From Alphaproteobacteria bacterium (GTDB lineage: Bacteria; Pseudomonadota; Alphaproteobacteria; Micropepsales; Micropepsaceae), in contig JADHVO010000003.1 in assembly GCA_016783965.1 (NCBI GenBank), forward strand, positions 248,001 through 312,000: a stretch of 64,000 nt of DNA. Direction: 5' to 3'. Position 1 is the first letter of the stretch, and each line of letters starts with the position of its first letter. Position numbers and translations under genes: made by a program. The notes under the pieces were generated by a model. It ran no database searches, was not told the DNA's origin, and saw only the letters and a program-made list of their open reading frames with translations. Positions 45,588-54,167 of this stretch are shown here, piece by piece.

Positions 45588-46214
45588 TTAGGGCAGGACG
45601 CGACGGCTCGGCCCCAGCGCGTTTTCCTCGCGAACATCGTCGCGCCGCGCCGGGATGACACAAACCACGTCGCCGCCAAAGGCCTCACGCCAGACGAAGC
45701 CGGAGATGCAGGTGTTCGGGCCGGAAGCTCCGCCAGCCGCGCGGCGCGAATCCGCCATGGCGTTCTCCGATGCCGCCATGTCGCGGTGGCTGGGTGGCAC
45801 GCAGACATGGTCGTTCGGCGCGGCGTCGCGCCAGACAAAGCCAGACTTGCAGGTGTCAGGTCCGTAGGCCAGTGCCAAATGGCTGCTGGCGGCCGCGTTC
45901 TGCGCGCTGGCCAATGCCCGCTCCTCCGGCGTCACGCACACAACATCACCCCCAAACGCATCGCGCCAAACGAAGCCGCTTATGCAGGTGTTCGGGCCGA
46001 AGCCGCCACCCGTTGAACTGCGGCGGGATGGACCGGCCGCGTTCTGCGCGGCAGCCTGCGAACGCTCTCCCGGCGTAACGCAGACATGGTCGTTGGGCGC
46101 TGCGTCACGCCACACATAACCGCTGGCGCAGGTATCCGGATCGGCCGCCGCAGGCGACGCAAAGAACAGCAGGGCGCCCGCCATGGCCGACACCGCGACA
46201 AAGTTCGAACTCAT
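45588..46214 (-). CDS. Exported protein with four Cys-containing tandem repeats
   Basis: This 208-aa protein has a signal peptide (MSSNFVAVSAMAGALLFFAS, cleaved at AAA) and then four units of about 45 aa. Each reads NTCxSGFVWRDA, a 4-residue variable piece, then VCVxPxxR and a helical NA-rich spacer. Units 1 and 3 carry APNDH, units 2 and 4 carry FGGDV, so a two-unit block was duplicated. Each unit has two cysteines, probably a disulfide. Function unknown. GGGGGGAG precedes the ATG. Confidence 0.82.
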   Translation of the reverse strand: MSSNFVAVSAMAGALLFFASPAAADPDTCASGYVWRDAAPNDHVCVTPGERSQAAAQNAAGPSRRSSTGGGFGPNTCISGFVWRDAFGGDVVCVTPEERALASAQNAAASSHLALAYGPDTCKSGFVWRDAAPNDHVCVPPSHRDMAASENAMADSRRAAGGASGPNTCISGFVWREAFGGDVVCVIPARRDDVREENALGPSRRVLP

Positions 46215-46285
46215 GAAAAATGCTCCCCCCGAAAAATAAATAAACGTTAACCATAATTGCGGCAGGGGGCAACCGAGGCCCGATG

Positions 46286-47161
46286 TCAGGCGGCCAAGCC
46301 TTCGCGATATGGAGTCATATCCATCTCGGGATACCGCATCTGGACGTCGCGCAGGGTCTGGGCGTTCCAGTAATTGCTGCCGGGCGGCGGGAAGCCGAAC
46401 AGGTCGCGCTGGCGCACAGACATCTTGCTCATCGCCTCGTCCCACACCTTCTTCTCGGCATGATCCGGCCAGGCGAGCTTGCCCTGCCAGCGCCATTGCC
46501 GGGTCTTGAAGTCGGTGAGGATGGCGAAGCGCGCGTGCCCCGGCGCGGTGAAATTCGAGCCGCGGTGGAAGACGTCGGTCTTGTAGACCATGAGGCTGCC
46601 GGCCGGGCCTTCGATCGAGACCTCCTTGTCGAACATGTCGCCGAACTTGGTGCGCGCCTTGCCGATCGGGATGTCGCGCGTGTGCTCGAGCGGCACGACC
46701 TTGGTCGGGCCGTCATGCGGGCCGACATCCGACAGCAGCACGAAGGTCGTCATCTGGGCGTTCAGATTGTCCTCGCGCGGCACGACGATGGTGTGGTTGC
46801 GATAGTCGCGGTGGTGAAACTGGTCGTAGTTGATGGCGCCGGAATACTTGGCCCACAGCTCGGCCTTGTAGAGGTCGATCTCCTTCGTGCCGAGGAATCT
46901 CTCAGCCGCATCGATCAGATCGGGATAGACAGGGATCTGGTTTACGCCCCAGTCCGGGAACGGAAACACGTGGATGCCCGAGAATTGCGACTTGCCGAAT
47001 TGCGGATATTTCTCCGGATCGGCGAAGTAGTCCTCCGGCCTTGGATAGACGCGGAACAGTGCTTCCTGCGCCGATTTCAGCGTGTCCTTGTCGATAAAGC
47101 CGGGAAGCACGGTAAAGCCGCGGTCGAAAATCTCCGCGATGTTCTTGTCGGGTACGCGCAT
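46286..47161 (-). CDS. Phytanoyl-CoA dioxygenase (PhyH) family protein
   Basis: This 291-aa 2OG/Fe(II) dioxygenase opens with DKNIAEIFDRGFTVLPGFID. The iron ligands are HxD in QFHHRDYRNHT and the distal His in TDVFHRGSNF; an Arg in GHARFAI can bind 2OG. Family members hydroxylate lipids, natural products or small metabolites. AAGGA lies close to the ATG. It follows a tyrosine phosphatase and a radical SAM gene on the same strand. Confidence 0.85.
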   Translation of the reverse strand: MRVPDKNIAEIFDRGFTVLPGFIDKDTLKSAQEALFRVYPRPEDYFADPEKYPQFGKSQFSGIHVFPFPDWGVNQIPVYPDLIDAAERFLGTKEIDLYKAELWAKYSGAINYDQFHHRDYRNHTIVVPREDNLNAQMTTFVLLSDVGPHDGPTKVVPLEHTRDIPIGKARTKFGDMFDKEVSIEGPAGSLMVYKTDVFHRGSNFTAPGHARFAILTDFKTRQWRWQGKLAWPDHAEKKVWDEAMSKMSVRQRDLFGFPPPGSNYWNAQTLRDVQMRYPEMDMTPYREGLAA

Positions 47162-47233
47162 GATGTCCTTCGTCAGCCGGAACCGGGGGAACTCTCGCCG
47201 ACCAGGAACGGGCGCGCAATACGCGGCAATCCG

Positions 47234-48016
47234 TCAATGCCGTTCGGTCAGCCGGTCCACGATAGCGGTGCGCTGGGCCGGCGTAACGCCGACGGCGTCG
47301 GACAGGTAGCCGTCGCGCGAGCCGTATTCGGCGTCCATCGTGCCGAAAGCGGCGCGCAGATAGGCTTCCTCCACACCCAGTATGGTGCGGATCGCGTCAT
47401 CGCTGACGGTGCGGCCCTCGCGGGCGAGAAACATACGCATCGGGCCGGTGTCGGCATAGCGCGCCTCGACGCTTTCGTTGGTCGCGAGATAGTTGGCGAG
47501 CATGTCGGCCTCGTCGACACCCAGCATGTGATGCGTCAGCGCCACCGCCACGCCGGTGCGGTCCTTGCCCGCGGCGCAGTGCACCAGCACGGCACCACCG
47601 GACTCGGCGAGCACGGCGAAGTAGTCACGCATCAGCTCGATGAACATGGGATCGAGCGGCATGTCGCGATAGATCTGCGTCATGGCAGAGCGGGCTTCCG
47701 CACCGCTTTCGCCCGCACGCTCGAATGCCGCGAGATGCGGCGGAAGGACCATGTCGTCGCGGCCGGGATGGGTGACCACCCGCGTGTCGAAGTCCTCCCA
47801 GCGCGGGCTCGGGTGCATTTCGCGCTCCTGCGGGCGGCGCAGGTCGACGATCGCGGCGAGGCCCAGGGCACGCATGGTGGCGAGGTCGGAGTCCGTCGCC
47901 TGAGGGTAGTGCGCGGAGCGAAACAGCATGCCGCGCCGCATCTGCCTACCGGCGGCGGCTGCATATCCGCCGCAGTCGCGGAAATTGTGGATCGCCTGAA
48001 ATGTATGGACCGCCAT
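47234..48016 (-). CDS. Tyrosine-protein phosphatase family (Y_phosphatase3)
   Basis: This 260-aa phosphatase begins HTFQAIHNFRDCGGYAAAAG, the usual NFRDxGG start, and has the catalytic P-loop VHCAAGKDRTGVA (about residue 135), with Cys nucleophile and Arg. The GKDRTG form resembles lipid and atypical dual-specificity phosphatases, so the substrate may be a phosphoinositide or phosphoprotein. AAGG precedes the ATG by 8 bases. Same strand as the neighbouring radical SAM and PhyH genes. Confidence 0.9.
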   Translation of the reverse strand: MAVHTFQAIHNFRDCGGYAAAAGRQMRRGMLFRSAHYPQATDSDLATMRALGLAAIVDLRRPQEREMHPSPRWEDFDTRVVTHPGRDDMVLPPHLAAFERAGESGAEARSAMTQIYRDMPLDPMFIELMRDYFAVLAESGGAVLVHCAAGKDRTGVAVALTHHMLGVDEADMLANYLATNESVEARYADTGPMRMFLAREGRTVSDDAIRTILGVEEAYLRAAFGTMDAEYGSRDGYLSDAVGVTPAQRTAIVDRLTERH

Positions 48017-48074
48017 GACTCAACCTTCCGCTTTCAAGGAAGGATCGGCAAGCGATGCGACAGCGCAGTGACGC

Positions 48075-49832
48075 TCAGGCCGCTTCGCCGTGGCGGAGCT
48101 TTTCGAGGCGGTGTTCCTGGTCGAGATAGGCCTGCGCCGCGCCGGTCTGGAACAGTTCGCGCGTCTCCTCGTCCTCCGTCACCGGCGTGATGGCGTGGTC
48201 GATGTAGTTGCGGCGGTCGGGGTTGTGCTTGATCGGCAGATAGCGGCGGCGGATGCGGATGTAGACGGTCGCAAGCTGCACCAGCTTCTTCACCGTCTCG
48301 AACCAGAAGGCCGGGTAGAATTCGAGCATCGAGGCGCGCGGCAGTTCCGGGCGGCGGCCCAGGCGGTACTTGCGGCGGAACACGCCGCTCTCCAGCGGAT
48401 GCACGCCCTCGACCTCCAGGCTCGCGGTGAACCAGGTGCAGAAGAACGCTACAGTGCCGGCGTTGCCGCCGCAGGCCAGCGTGCGCTTCAGCATCGTTTC
48501 GATGTGGTCGAGCGTGTAGTAGCGCTTCCACGCATCGCGATAGGCGCGCGTCCATTCGTCGGCGCTCATCTTCGGGTGCGTGGTGCAGATGTGGTTCAGA
48601 TCGTACTTGTTGAGATCGGGATCGAGCGGCGCGTCCTTGCGGAACAGCTTCTGGTGATCTTCGGAGCCCGGCAGCGGCGTGAGGTAGAAGAACTCCAGGA
48701 TGTCGACCGGCAGCTCGCGCTTGATCAGGTCGATGTCGCGCATGATCGAGTCGTAGGTATCGTTCGGGAAGCCGAGGATGTAGCCGGCATAGGTGGTGGC
48801 GCCGGCGTTTTTCCATGCCAGCAGCATCTTGCGGTATTCGGTGATGCGGTTCTGGCGCTTCTTGGCGCCCATCAGGTTGTCGGGGTTGATGTTCTCCATC
48901 CCGATGAACACGCGCTTGGCGCCGGCACGGGCGCATTTCTCGATAAAGTTCGGGATCTTGTGCGCCAGGGTGTCGACCTGGATCACGAGCGTGATCTTGA
49001 GCTTCTCCACCTCGCGCAGATGGATGATGCGGTCGAGGATCTCCTCCCAGTCCTTGTTGCGGGCGAAATTGTCGTCGGTGATGAAGAAACCGTCGAGGCC
49101 CTGCTTGGCGTTGGCACGGATGATCTCCTCGACGTCGTCTGGCGTGCGGCGGCGCGAGACGCGGCCCTGGACATTGATGATGGTGCAAAACGAGCACTGA
49201 TAGGGGCAGCCGCGGCCGGCATCGAAGCTGGTGAGGCCGCCGACATTGCGTTGCGCGCGCTCGGCCTTGAGGATCGGGATCGGGGCGCCGGCGAGCGACG
49301 GCAGCTCCTCCATGAAATTGTAGAGCGGCTTCAGATCGTTCGCGAAGGCGTCGCGCAGCACAAGTTCGAGCCGGCCCTCGGCCTCGCCGGCGAACAGCGA
49401 GAGACCCATCTGTTTGGCGCGATCGAGATAGGCGTCCTTGCCGTCGAGCATGCTGAGCACGCCGGAGACGTGGAAGCCGCCGACGCCGACCTGGATGCCC
49501 GCCGCCCGCAACGGCCGCGCAATATCGAGGGCGCGGGGGAACTGGTTGGACTGGACGCCGACCAGCATCACCATGCCGGCGTCCGCCTGCTTGATCATGC
49601 GCGCGATCCGGTCGGGATGGACGCGGGTGTTGGTTTCGTCGATGGCGTGGATGTCGATGTCGACGTCGTCGCCCAGCACGCGGCGGGCGGCGCAATCGCG
49701 AGCGAGGCCGTAGAGCGCGGCGAGCGAGTTGGACGGGATGGCGGACAGCGCCCACTGGATGACGTAGCCGTCATCGTCGTAATGCGACGGCTTGACCAGA
49801 ACCAGGCAGAACTTCTTGTGCGCTACGCCCAT
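48075..49832 (-). CDS. B12-binding domain radical SAM protein
   Basis: This 585-aa protein has an N-terminal cobalamin-binding-type Rossmann domain (about 1-160; GMVMLVGVQSNQFPRALDIA, VGVGGFHVSG), the radical SAM barrel with the cluster motif CPYQCSFC (Cys at about 202, 206 and 209), FITDDNFARN and VFIGMENINPDN, and a roughly 150-aa C-terminal extension. Such enzymes do difficult methylations or rearrangements on lipids or natural products. The ATG at 49832 follows a GGGGG run; a GTG at 49862 is an upstream alternative. Confidence 0.88.
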   Translation of the reverse strand: MGVAHKKFCLVLVKPSHYDDDGYVIQWALSAIPSNSLAALYGLARDCAARRVLGDDVDIDIHAIDETNTRVHPDRIARMIKQADAGMVMLVGVQSNQFPRALDIARPLRAAGIQVGVGGFHVSGVLSMLDGKDAYLDRAKQMGLSLFAGEAEGRLELVLRDAFANDLKPLYNFMEELPSLAGAPIPILKAERAQRNVGGLTSFDAGRGCPYQCSFCTIINVQGRVSRRRTPDDVEEIIRANAKQGLDGFFITDDNFARNKDWEEILDRIIHLREVEKLKITLVIQVDTLAHKIPNFIEKCARAGAKRVFIGMENINPDNLMGAKKRQNRITEYRKMLLAWKNAGATTYAGYILGFPNDTYDSIMRDIDLIKRELPVDILEFFYLTPLPGSEDHQKLFRKDAPLDPDLNKYDLNHICTTHPKMSADEWTRAYRDAWKRYYTLDHIETMLKRTLACGGNAGTVAFFCTWFTASLEVEGVHPLESGVFRRKYRLGRRPELPRASMLEFYPAFWFETVKKLVQLATVYIRIRRRYLPIKHNPDRRNYIDHAITPVTEDEETRELFQTGAAQAYLDQEHRLEKLRHGEAA

Positions 49833-49856
49833 GGAACGGCCCCCGTCGGCGATGCT

Positions 49857-49878
49857 GGTCACATGTAAACATGAGACC
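49857..49878. promoter_or_regulatory. Imperfect palindrome upstream of the radical SAM gene
   Basis: GGTC (49857-49860) pairs with GACC (49875-49878) and CATG (49862-49865) with CATG (49870-49873) around TAAA, a two-part inverted repeat in the 70-base gap between ilvC and the radical SAM gene. It could be an operator for the radical SAM gene. No cognate regulator is adjacent. Confidence 0.35.
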
Positions 49879-49931
49879 GAAGCACCGCCAAGACGGCTAC
49901 CTCAGATGGGGTAGGCGCGCTCTAGCGAAAG

Positions 49932-50975
<1,044 letters not shown>

Positions 50976-51290
50976 TTAGTTTTCGTCGCCGACCGAGCCG
51001 AACAGCAGCTCGCAGTCGCGATACCAGGCATAGACCTTCCTGGCGAAGGCGGCGTTGGCGTCGTCCTGGTCGCGGTCGCGCTCCAGTCCGAATTTCTTGT
51101 AGGTGACCCAGTCGACGAAGCCGATGAACTCGTTGATGGACTTCTTGTCCATGCAGAGCTTCAGCCCCTCGTCGACATAGTCGTCATAGGCGTTGTCGGC
51201 CTTCTTGTTCGCCGGGTTGAACGAGATCCACAGCATCCGCATGTGATGCCGCAGCTCTTTCATGTCTTCCCTAGACCACGTGTCGGCCAT
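50976..51290 (-). CDS. Hypothetical 104-aa protein inside the ilv operon
   Basis: A soluble acidic, helix-rich protein: MADTWSREDMKELRHHMRML, then YDDYVDEGLKLCMDKKSINE and a Trp/Tyr-rich C-terminus. No family recognised. It starts 2 bases after the DUF2185 stop and ends 27 bases before ilvC, so it should be cotranscribed with the ilv genes. A partner role with DUF2185 is inferred from position. Confidence 0.7.
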   Translation of the reverse strand: MADTWSREDMKELRHHMRMLWISFNPANKKADNAYDDYVDEGLKLCMDKKSINEFIGFVDWVTYKKFGLERDRDQDDANAAFARKVYAWYRDCELLFGSVGDEN

Positions 51291-51292
51291 CG

Positions 51293-51622
51293 TCACATCT
51301 CCACGGGCGTGAACGTTGCCATATTCGGCACCCGCTCGAATGCGCACGGTGGCGGATGGCCGAGATACGGAATGATGGCCGCATCATAGTTCGCAATGGT
51401 GTTCACGTCATAGAGTTCAAGATTCGTCGGGTCGTTTGCGTAGTCGTCGGTCTCGTCGCCGGCAAAAAAGCGCCAACCGCTGTCTTCTTCGTCGTCAGGC
51501 ATTTCCCGATACATGTAACCCACGCCCTTGCCCTCGACGGTAATGCGGTCGGTGGCAATGCAAGTACCCATGCTTTCAACCATGGGCTTGATGCGGTTCG
51601 CGGGAATAACGAAGACCTTCAC
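51293..51622 (-). CDS. DUF2185 (Imm33-like) protein
   Basis: This 109-aa protein matches DUF2185: ATDRITVEGKGVGYMYREMP, then DEEDSGWRFFAGDETDDYAN and LYDVNTIANYDAAIIPYLGH. DUF2185 proteins are related to polymorphic-toxin immunity proteins but many are solitary with unknown roles. The GTG start overlaps the ilvN stop (GTGA), so it is translated with ilvN. No toxin is nearby. Why it sits between ilvN and ilvC is unknown. Confidence 0.85.
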   Translation of the reverse strand: MKVFVIPANRIKPMVESMGTCIATDRITVEGKGVGYMYREMPDDEEDSGWRFFAGDETDDYANDPTNLELYDVNTIANYDAAIIPYLGHPPPCAFERVPNMATFTPVEM

Positions 51623-52143
51623 ATCGCCTCCGGGCCGCGGGCTATTGCCGCCACGCCGGTGCGGCTGACGTCGACGAGGCCGAGCGGACGCATCAGGTCG
51701 ACGAACTGGTCGATCTTGCTGGGGGCGCCGGTGATCTCGAACACGAAGCTGGTGTGGGTGGTGTCCACGATGTGGCAACGGAAGATCTCGCCCATGCGCA
51801 TCGCCTCGACCCGCTTCTCGCCGGTGCCGGTGACCTTCACCAGCGCCATCTCGCGCTCGATGCCCGGGGCCGAGGTGGTCCAGTTGTGCACGCGGTGCAC
51901 GGCGACCAGCCGGCGGAGCTGCGCCTCGATCTGCTCGATGACGGCCGGCGTGCCGGATGTCACGATGGTGACGCGCGAGGTGCGCGCCACGTGATCGACC
52001 TCGGCCACAGTAAGGGACTCGATATTGTAGCCGCGGCCGGAGAACAGGCCGACGACGCGCGCGAGCACGCCCGCCTCGTTGTCCACGAGCACAGCGATGG
52101 TGTGGCGTTCGATGTTGGGAAGCTTGGTGGCGGCGGAACTCAT
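51619..52143 (-). CDS. ilvN: Acetolactate synthase regulatory (small) subunit
   Basis: This 174-aa protein has an N-terminal ACT domain (HTIAVLVDNEAGVLARVVGL, FSGRGYNIESLTVA) and a second regulatory half (ALVKVTGTGEKRVEAM). It binds valine and makes the IlvB catalytic subunit feedback-sensitive. Its ATG shares a base with the ilvB stop. Confidence 0.96.
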   Translation of the reverse strand: MSSAATKLPNIERHTIAVLVDNEAGVLARVVGLFSGRGYNIESLTVAEVDHVARTSRVTIVTSGTPAVIEQIEAQLRRLVAVHRVHNWTTSAPGIEREMALVKVTGTGEKRVEAMRMGEIFRCHIVDTTHTSFVFEITGAPSKIDQFVDLMRPLGLVDVSRTGVAAIARGPEAM

Positions 52144-53978
52144 CAGACCAGCATCTTCCCTTCGTCGGACACCTTCGTGCCCTCTTCTTCCGCGTCGCAC
52201 AGGATCATCTCGTTGTGCGCGGCGCCCGAGGGGATCATCGGGTAGCAATTCTCCTTCGGGTCGACGCGGCAGTCGAACAGCACCGGCTTCGGCGAGTTGA
52301 TCATCTCCAGGATCATGGCGTCGAGCTCGTTCGGATTGCTGGCGCGCAGGCCGAGGCAGCCATAGGCCTCCGCCAGCTTCACGAAATCAGGCAGCGCTTC
52401 GGAGTATGAGTGCGAGTAGCGGCCGCCGTGCAGCAGCTGCTGCCATTGGCGCACCATGCCCATATATTCGTTGTTCAGGATGAAGATCTTGATCGGCAGG
52501 TCGTACTGCACCGCCGTCGACATTTCCTGCATCGTCATCTGCACGGATGCCTCGCCCGCGATGTCGATGACCAGCGCGCCGGGATGCGCCATCTGCACAC
52601 CGACCGCGGCCGGCAGGCCGTAACCCATGGTGCCCAGCCCACCGCTCGTCATCCAGCGGTTCGGCGCCTCGAACCTGAAGCGCTGCGCCGCCCACATCTG
52701 GTGCTGGCCGACCTCGGTGGTGATGTAGACGTCGTTGCCGCGATGCTTCGTCAGCTCATAGAGGCGGTCGATAGCATATTGCGGCTTGATCAGGCTCTGC
52801 GAGTTTCTGAAGTCCAGCGATTTGCGCTCGCGCCAGTGGTCGATCTGCTTCCACCACTCTTTGAGTGCCGCCGCATCCACCTTGCGCTTCTGGGTCTTCC
52901 AGAAATGCAGCATCTCCTTCAGCGCCTTGGTGGCGTCGGCGACGATCGGCACGTCGACGTGCACGTTCTTGTTGATCTGCGCCGCGTCGATGTCGAGATG
53001 GATCTTCTTCGAGTCCGGCGAGAACTTGGCAATATTGCCCGTGACGCGGTCGTCGAAGCGGCTGCCCAAGGCAATCATCACGTCGCAATCGTGCATCGCG
53101 TGGTTGGACTCGTAGGTGCCGTGCATACCAACGAGACCCAGCCATTGCGGATCGGACGCGGGAAACGCGCCGAGACCCATGAGGGTGGAAGTAATCGGGA
53201 AGCCGGTGACCTTCACCAGCTCGCGCAGCAGCCGCGACGCTTCGGGGCCGGAGTTGATGATACCGCCGCCGGTGTAGAACAGCGGCCGCTTCGCGTTCGC
53301 CATCAGGTCGATGGCCTTCACGATCGTGCCCAGGTCGGGATCGGTCTTCGGCTTGTAGGTGCGATGCCGGATCGCGTCGGGCATCACATAGGGGCCCTTC
53401 TTGAACTGCACGTCCTTGGGGATGTCGACCACAACGGGACCGGGGCGGCCGGTGGTCGCGATCTGGAACGCCTCGTGCAGGGTGCGCGAGAGATCATTCA
53501 CGTCCTTCACCAGCCAGTTGTGCTTGGTGCAGGCGCGGGTGATGCCGACGGTGTCGGCTTCCTGGAACGCGTCGGTGCCGATCAGGTGCGTCGCGACCTG
53601 GCCGGTCAGCACGATCAGCGGGATCGAGTCCATCAGCGCATCGGTCAGCCCGGTCACCGCGTTGGTGGCGCCGGGGCCGGAGGTCACCAGCACCACGCCG
53701 GGCTTGCCGGTGGACCGCGCATAACCTTCTGCCGCGTGCACGGCGCCTTGCTCGTGTCGAACGAGGACATGGGTGATGCCTTCCGCTGCGAACAGTGCGT
53801 CGTAGATCGGAAGCACGGCACCGCCGGGATAACCGAAGATGTGCTTCACACCCTGATCCTTCAGCGCACGGATCACCATCTCGGCGCCCGAAAGCTCGAT
53901 CGCACCATCGCGCGTCGGCAGGCCCGAGTATTTTTCCAGGGCAGCTCCGCTGCCGGGGGCGTTCCCATCCTTGTCCAT
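52143..53978 (-). CDS. ilvB: Acetolactate synthase catalytic (large) subunit
   Basis: This 611-aa ThDP/FAD enzyme makes acetolactate from pyruvate, the first common step to valine and leucine. It has an N-terminal PYR domain (MVIRALKDQGVKHIFGYPGG with the catalytic-Glu segment VLVRHEQGAVHAAEGYAR), a central FAD domain and a C-terminal PP domain. The ThDP/Mg loop reads IDIAGEASVQMTMQEMSTA, with the NN of FILNNEYMGMVRQW; GEA in place of GDG is usual in alphaproteobacteria. The leader upstream carries an attenuator. Confidence 0.97.
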   Translation of the reverse strand: MDKDGNAPGSGAALEKYSGLPTRDGAIELSGAEMVIRALKDQGVKHIFGYPGGAVLPIYDALFAAEGITHVLVRHEQGAVHAAEGYARSTGKPGVVLVTSGPGATNAVTGLTDALMDSIPLIVLTGQVATHLIGTDAFQEADTVGITRACTKHNWLVKDVNDLSRTLHEAFQIATTGRPGPVVVDIPKDVQFKKGPYVMPDAIRHRTYKPKTDPDLGTIVKAIDLMANAKRPLFYTGGGIINSGPEASRLLRELVKVTGFPITSTLMGLGAFPASDPQWLGLVGMHGTYESNHAMHDCDVMIALGSRFDDRVTGNIAKFSPDSKKIHLDIDAAQINKNVHVDVPIVADATKALKEMLHFWKTQKRKVDAAALKEWWKQIDHWRERKSLDFRNSQSLIKPQYAIDRLYELTKHRGNDVYITTEVGQHQMWAAQRFRFEAPNRWMTSGGLGTMGYGLPAAVGVQMAHPGALVIDIAGEASVQMTMQEMSTAVQYDLPIKIFILNNEYMGMVRQWQQLLHGGRYSHSYSEALPDFVKLAEAYGCLGLRASNPNELDAMILEMINSPKPVLFDCRVDPKENCYPMIPSGAAHNEMILCDAEEEGTKVSDEGKMLV

Positions 53979-54018
53979 CGTCGTCGTCCAGAAAGATCGG
54001 TGAGGTGCTGAAATGATT

Positions 54019-54038
54019 AAGGGGCGTTACCGCCCCTT
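54019..54038 (-). terminator. ilv leader attenuator terminator
   Basis: On the minus strand AAGGGGCG, loop GTAA, CGCCCCTT forms a perfect 8-bp stem followed by the T-rich stretch TTAATCATTT. It sits between the ilv leader peptide and ilvB, about 40 bases before the ilvB ATG, which is where an attenuation terminator belongs. Confidence 0.8.
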
Positions 54039-54045
54039 CGATGCA

Positions 54046-54095
54046 CAGCCGCTGCGTCGGAGCCGGGAGTCTTAGTCCCGTCCGCTCAGCGGCTG
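54046..54095 (-). promoter_or_regulatory. ilv leader alternative stem (pause/antiterminator region)
   Basis: CAGCCGCTG (54095-54087 on the minus strand) is perfectly complementary to CAGCGGCTG (54054-54046). Inside, CGGGA and TCCCG (54076-54080 with 54064-54068) form a smaller hairpin whose loop holds the leader-peptide stop codon. A ribosome stalled on the Leu-Val-Leu-Ile codons would keep the left strand from pairing. The exact switch to the terminator is not resolved by eye. Confidence 0.6.
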
Positions 54096-54122
54096 TCGAA
54101 TAAGTACGAGCTGGGTCGTCAT
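54072..54122 (-). CDS. ilvL: ilvBN leader peptide (16 aa)
   Basis: The frame reads MTTQLVLIRQPLSGRD and stops with TAA in the loop of the inner leader hairpin. Codons 5-8 are Leu-Val-Leu-Ile, exactly the end products of the pathway. It starts only about 11 bases after the -10 element, with no Shine-Dalgarno, so it is probably translated leaderless or nearly so, as known for other alphaproteobacterial attenuator peptides. Attenuation of ilvBN has been reported in Caulobacter. Confidence 0.82.
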   Translation of the reverse strand: MTTQLVLIRQPLSGRD

Positions 54123-54132
54123 GGTGCGGCGC

Positions 54133-54161
54133 AAACTAGGGAAACCCCGATTCGGCGTCAA
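54133..54161 (-). promoter_or_regulatory. Probable sigma-70 promoter of the ilv operon
   Basis: On the minus strand TTGACG (54161-54156) and TAGTTT (54138-54133) are separated by 17 bases. The expected transcription start falls at or just before the ilv leader-peptide ATG (54122). The -35 element begins 7 bases after the miaA stop. Confidence 0.65.
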
Positions 54162-54167
54162 GCAATT

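Noticed and set aside
46283-48190. A 635-codon rightward frame over PhyH and phosphatase genes
   Set aside because: Antisense of two recognisable enzymes; no domain of its own.
48090-49868. A 592-codon rightward open frame over the radical SAM gene
   Set aside because: It is the antisense shadow of the radical SAM gene in GC-rich DNA; its product is Val/Ala/Arg/Glu-rich with no motif, while the leftward frame has CPYQCSFC and other conserved elements.
50976-51622. A toxin-immunity module
   Set aside because: DUF2185 is immunity-like, but the neighbouring 104-aa protein has no toxin feature and the surroundings are the ilv operon.
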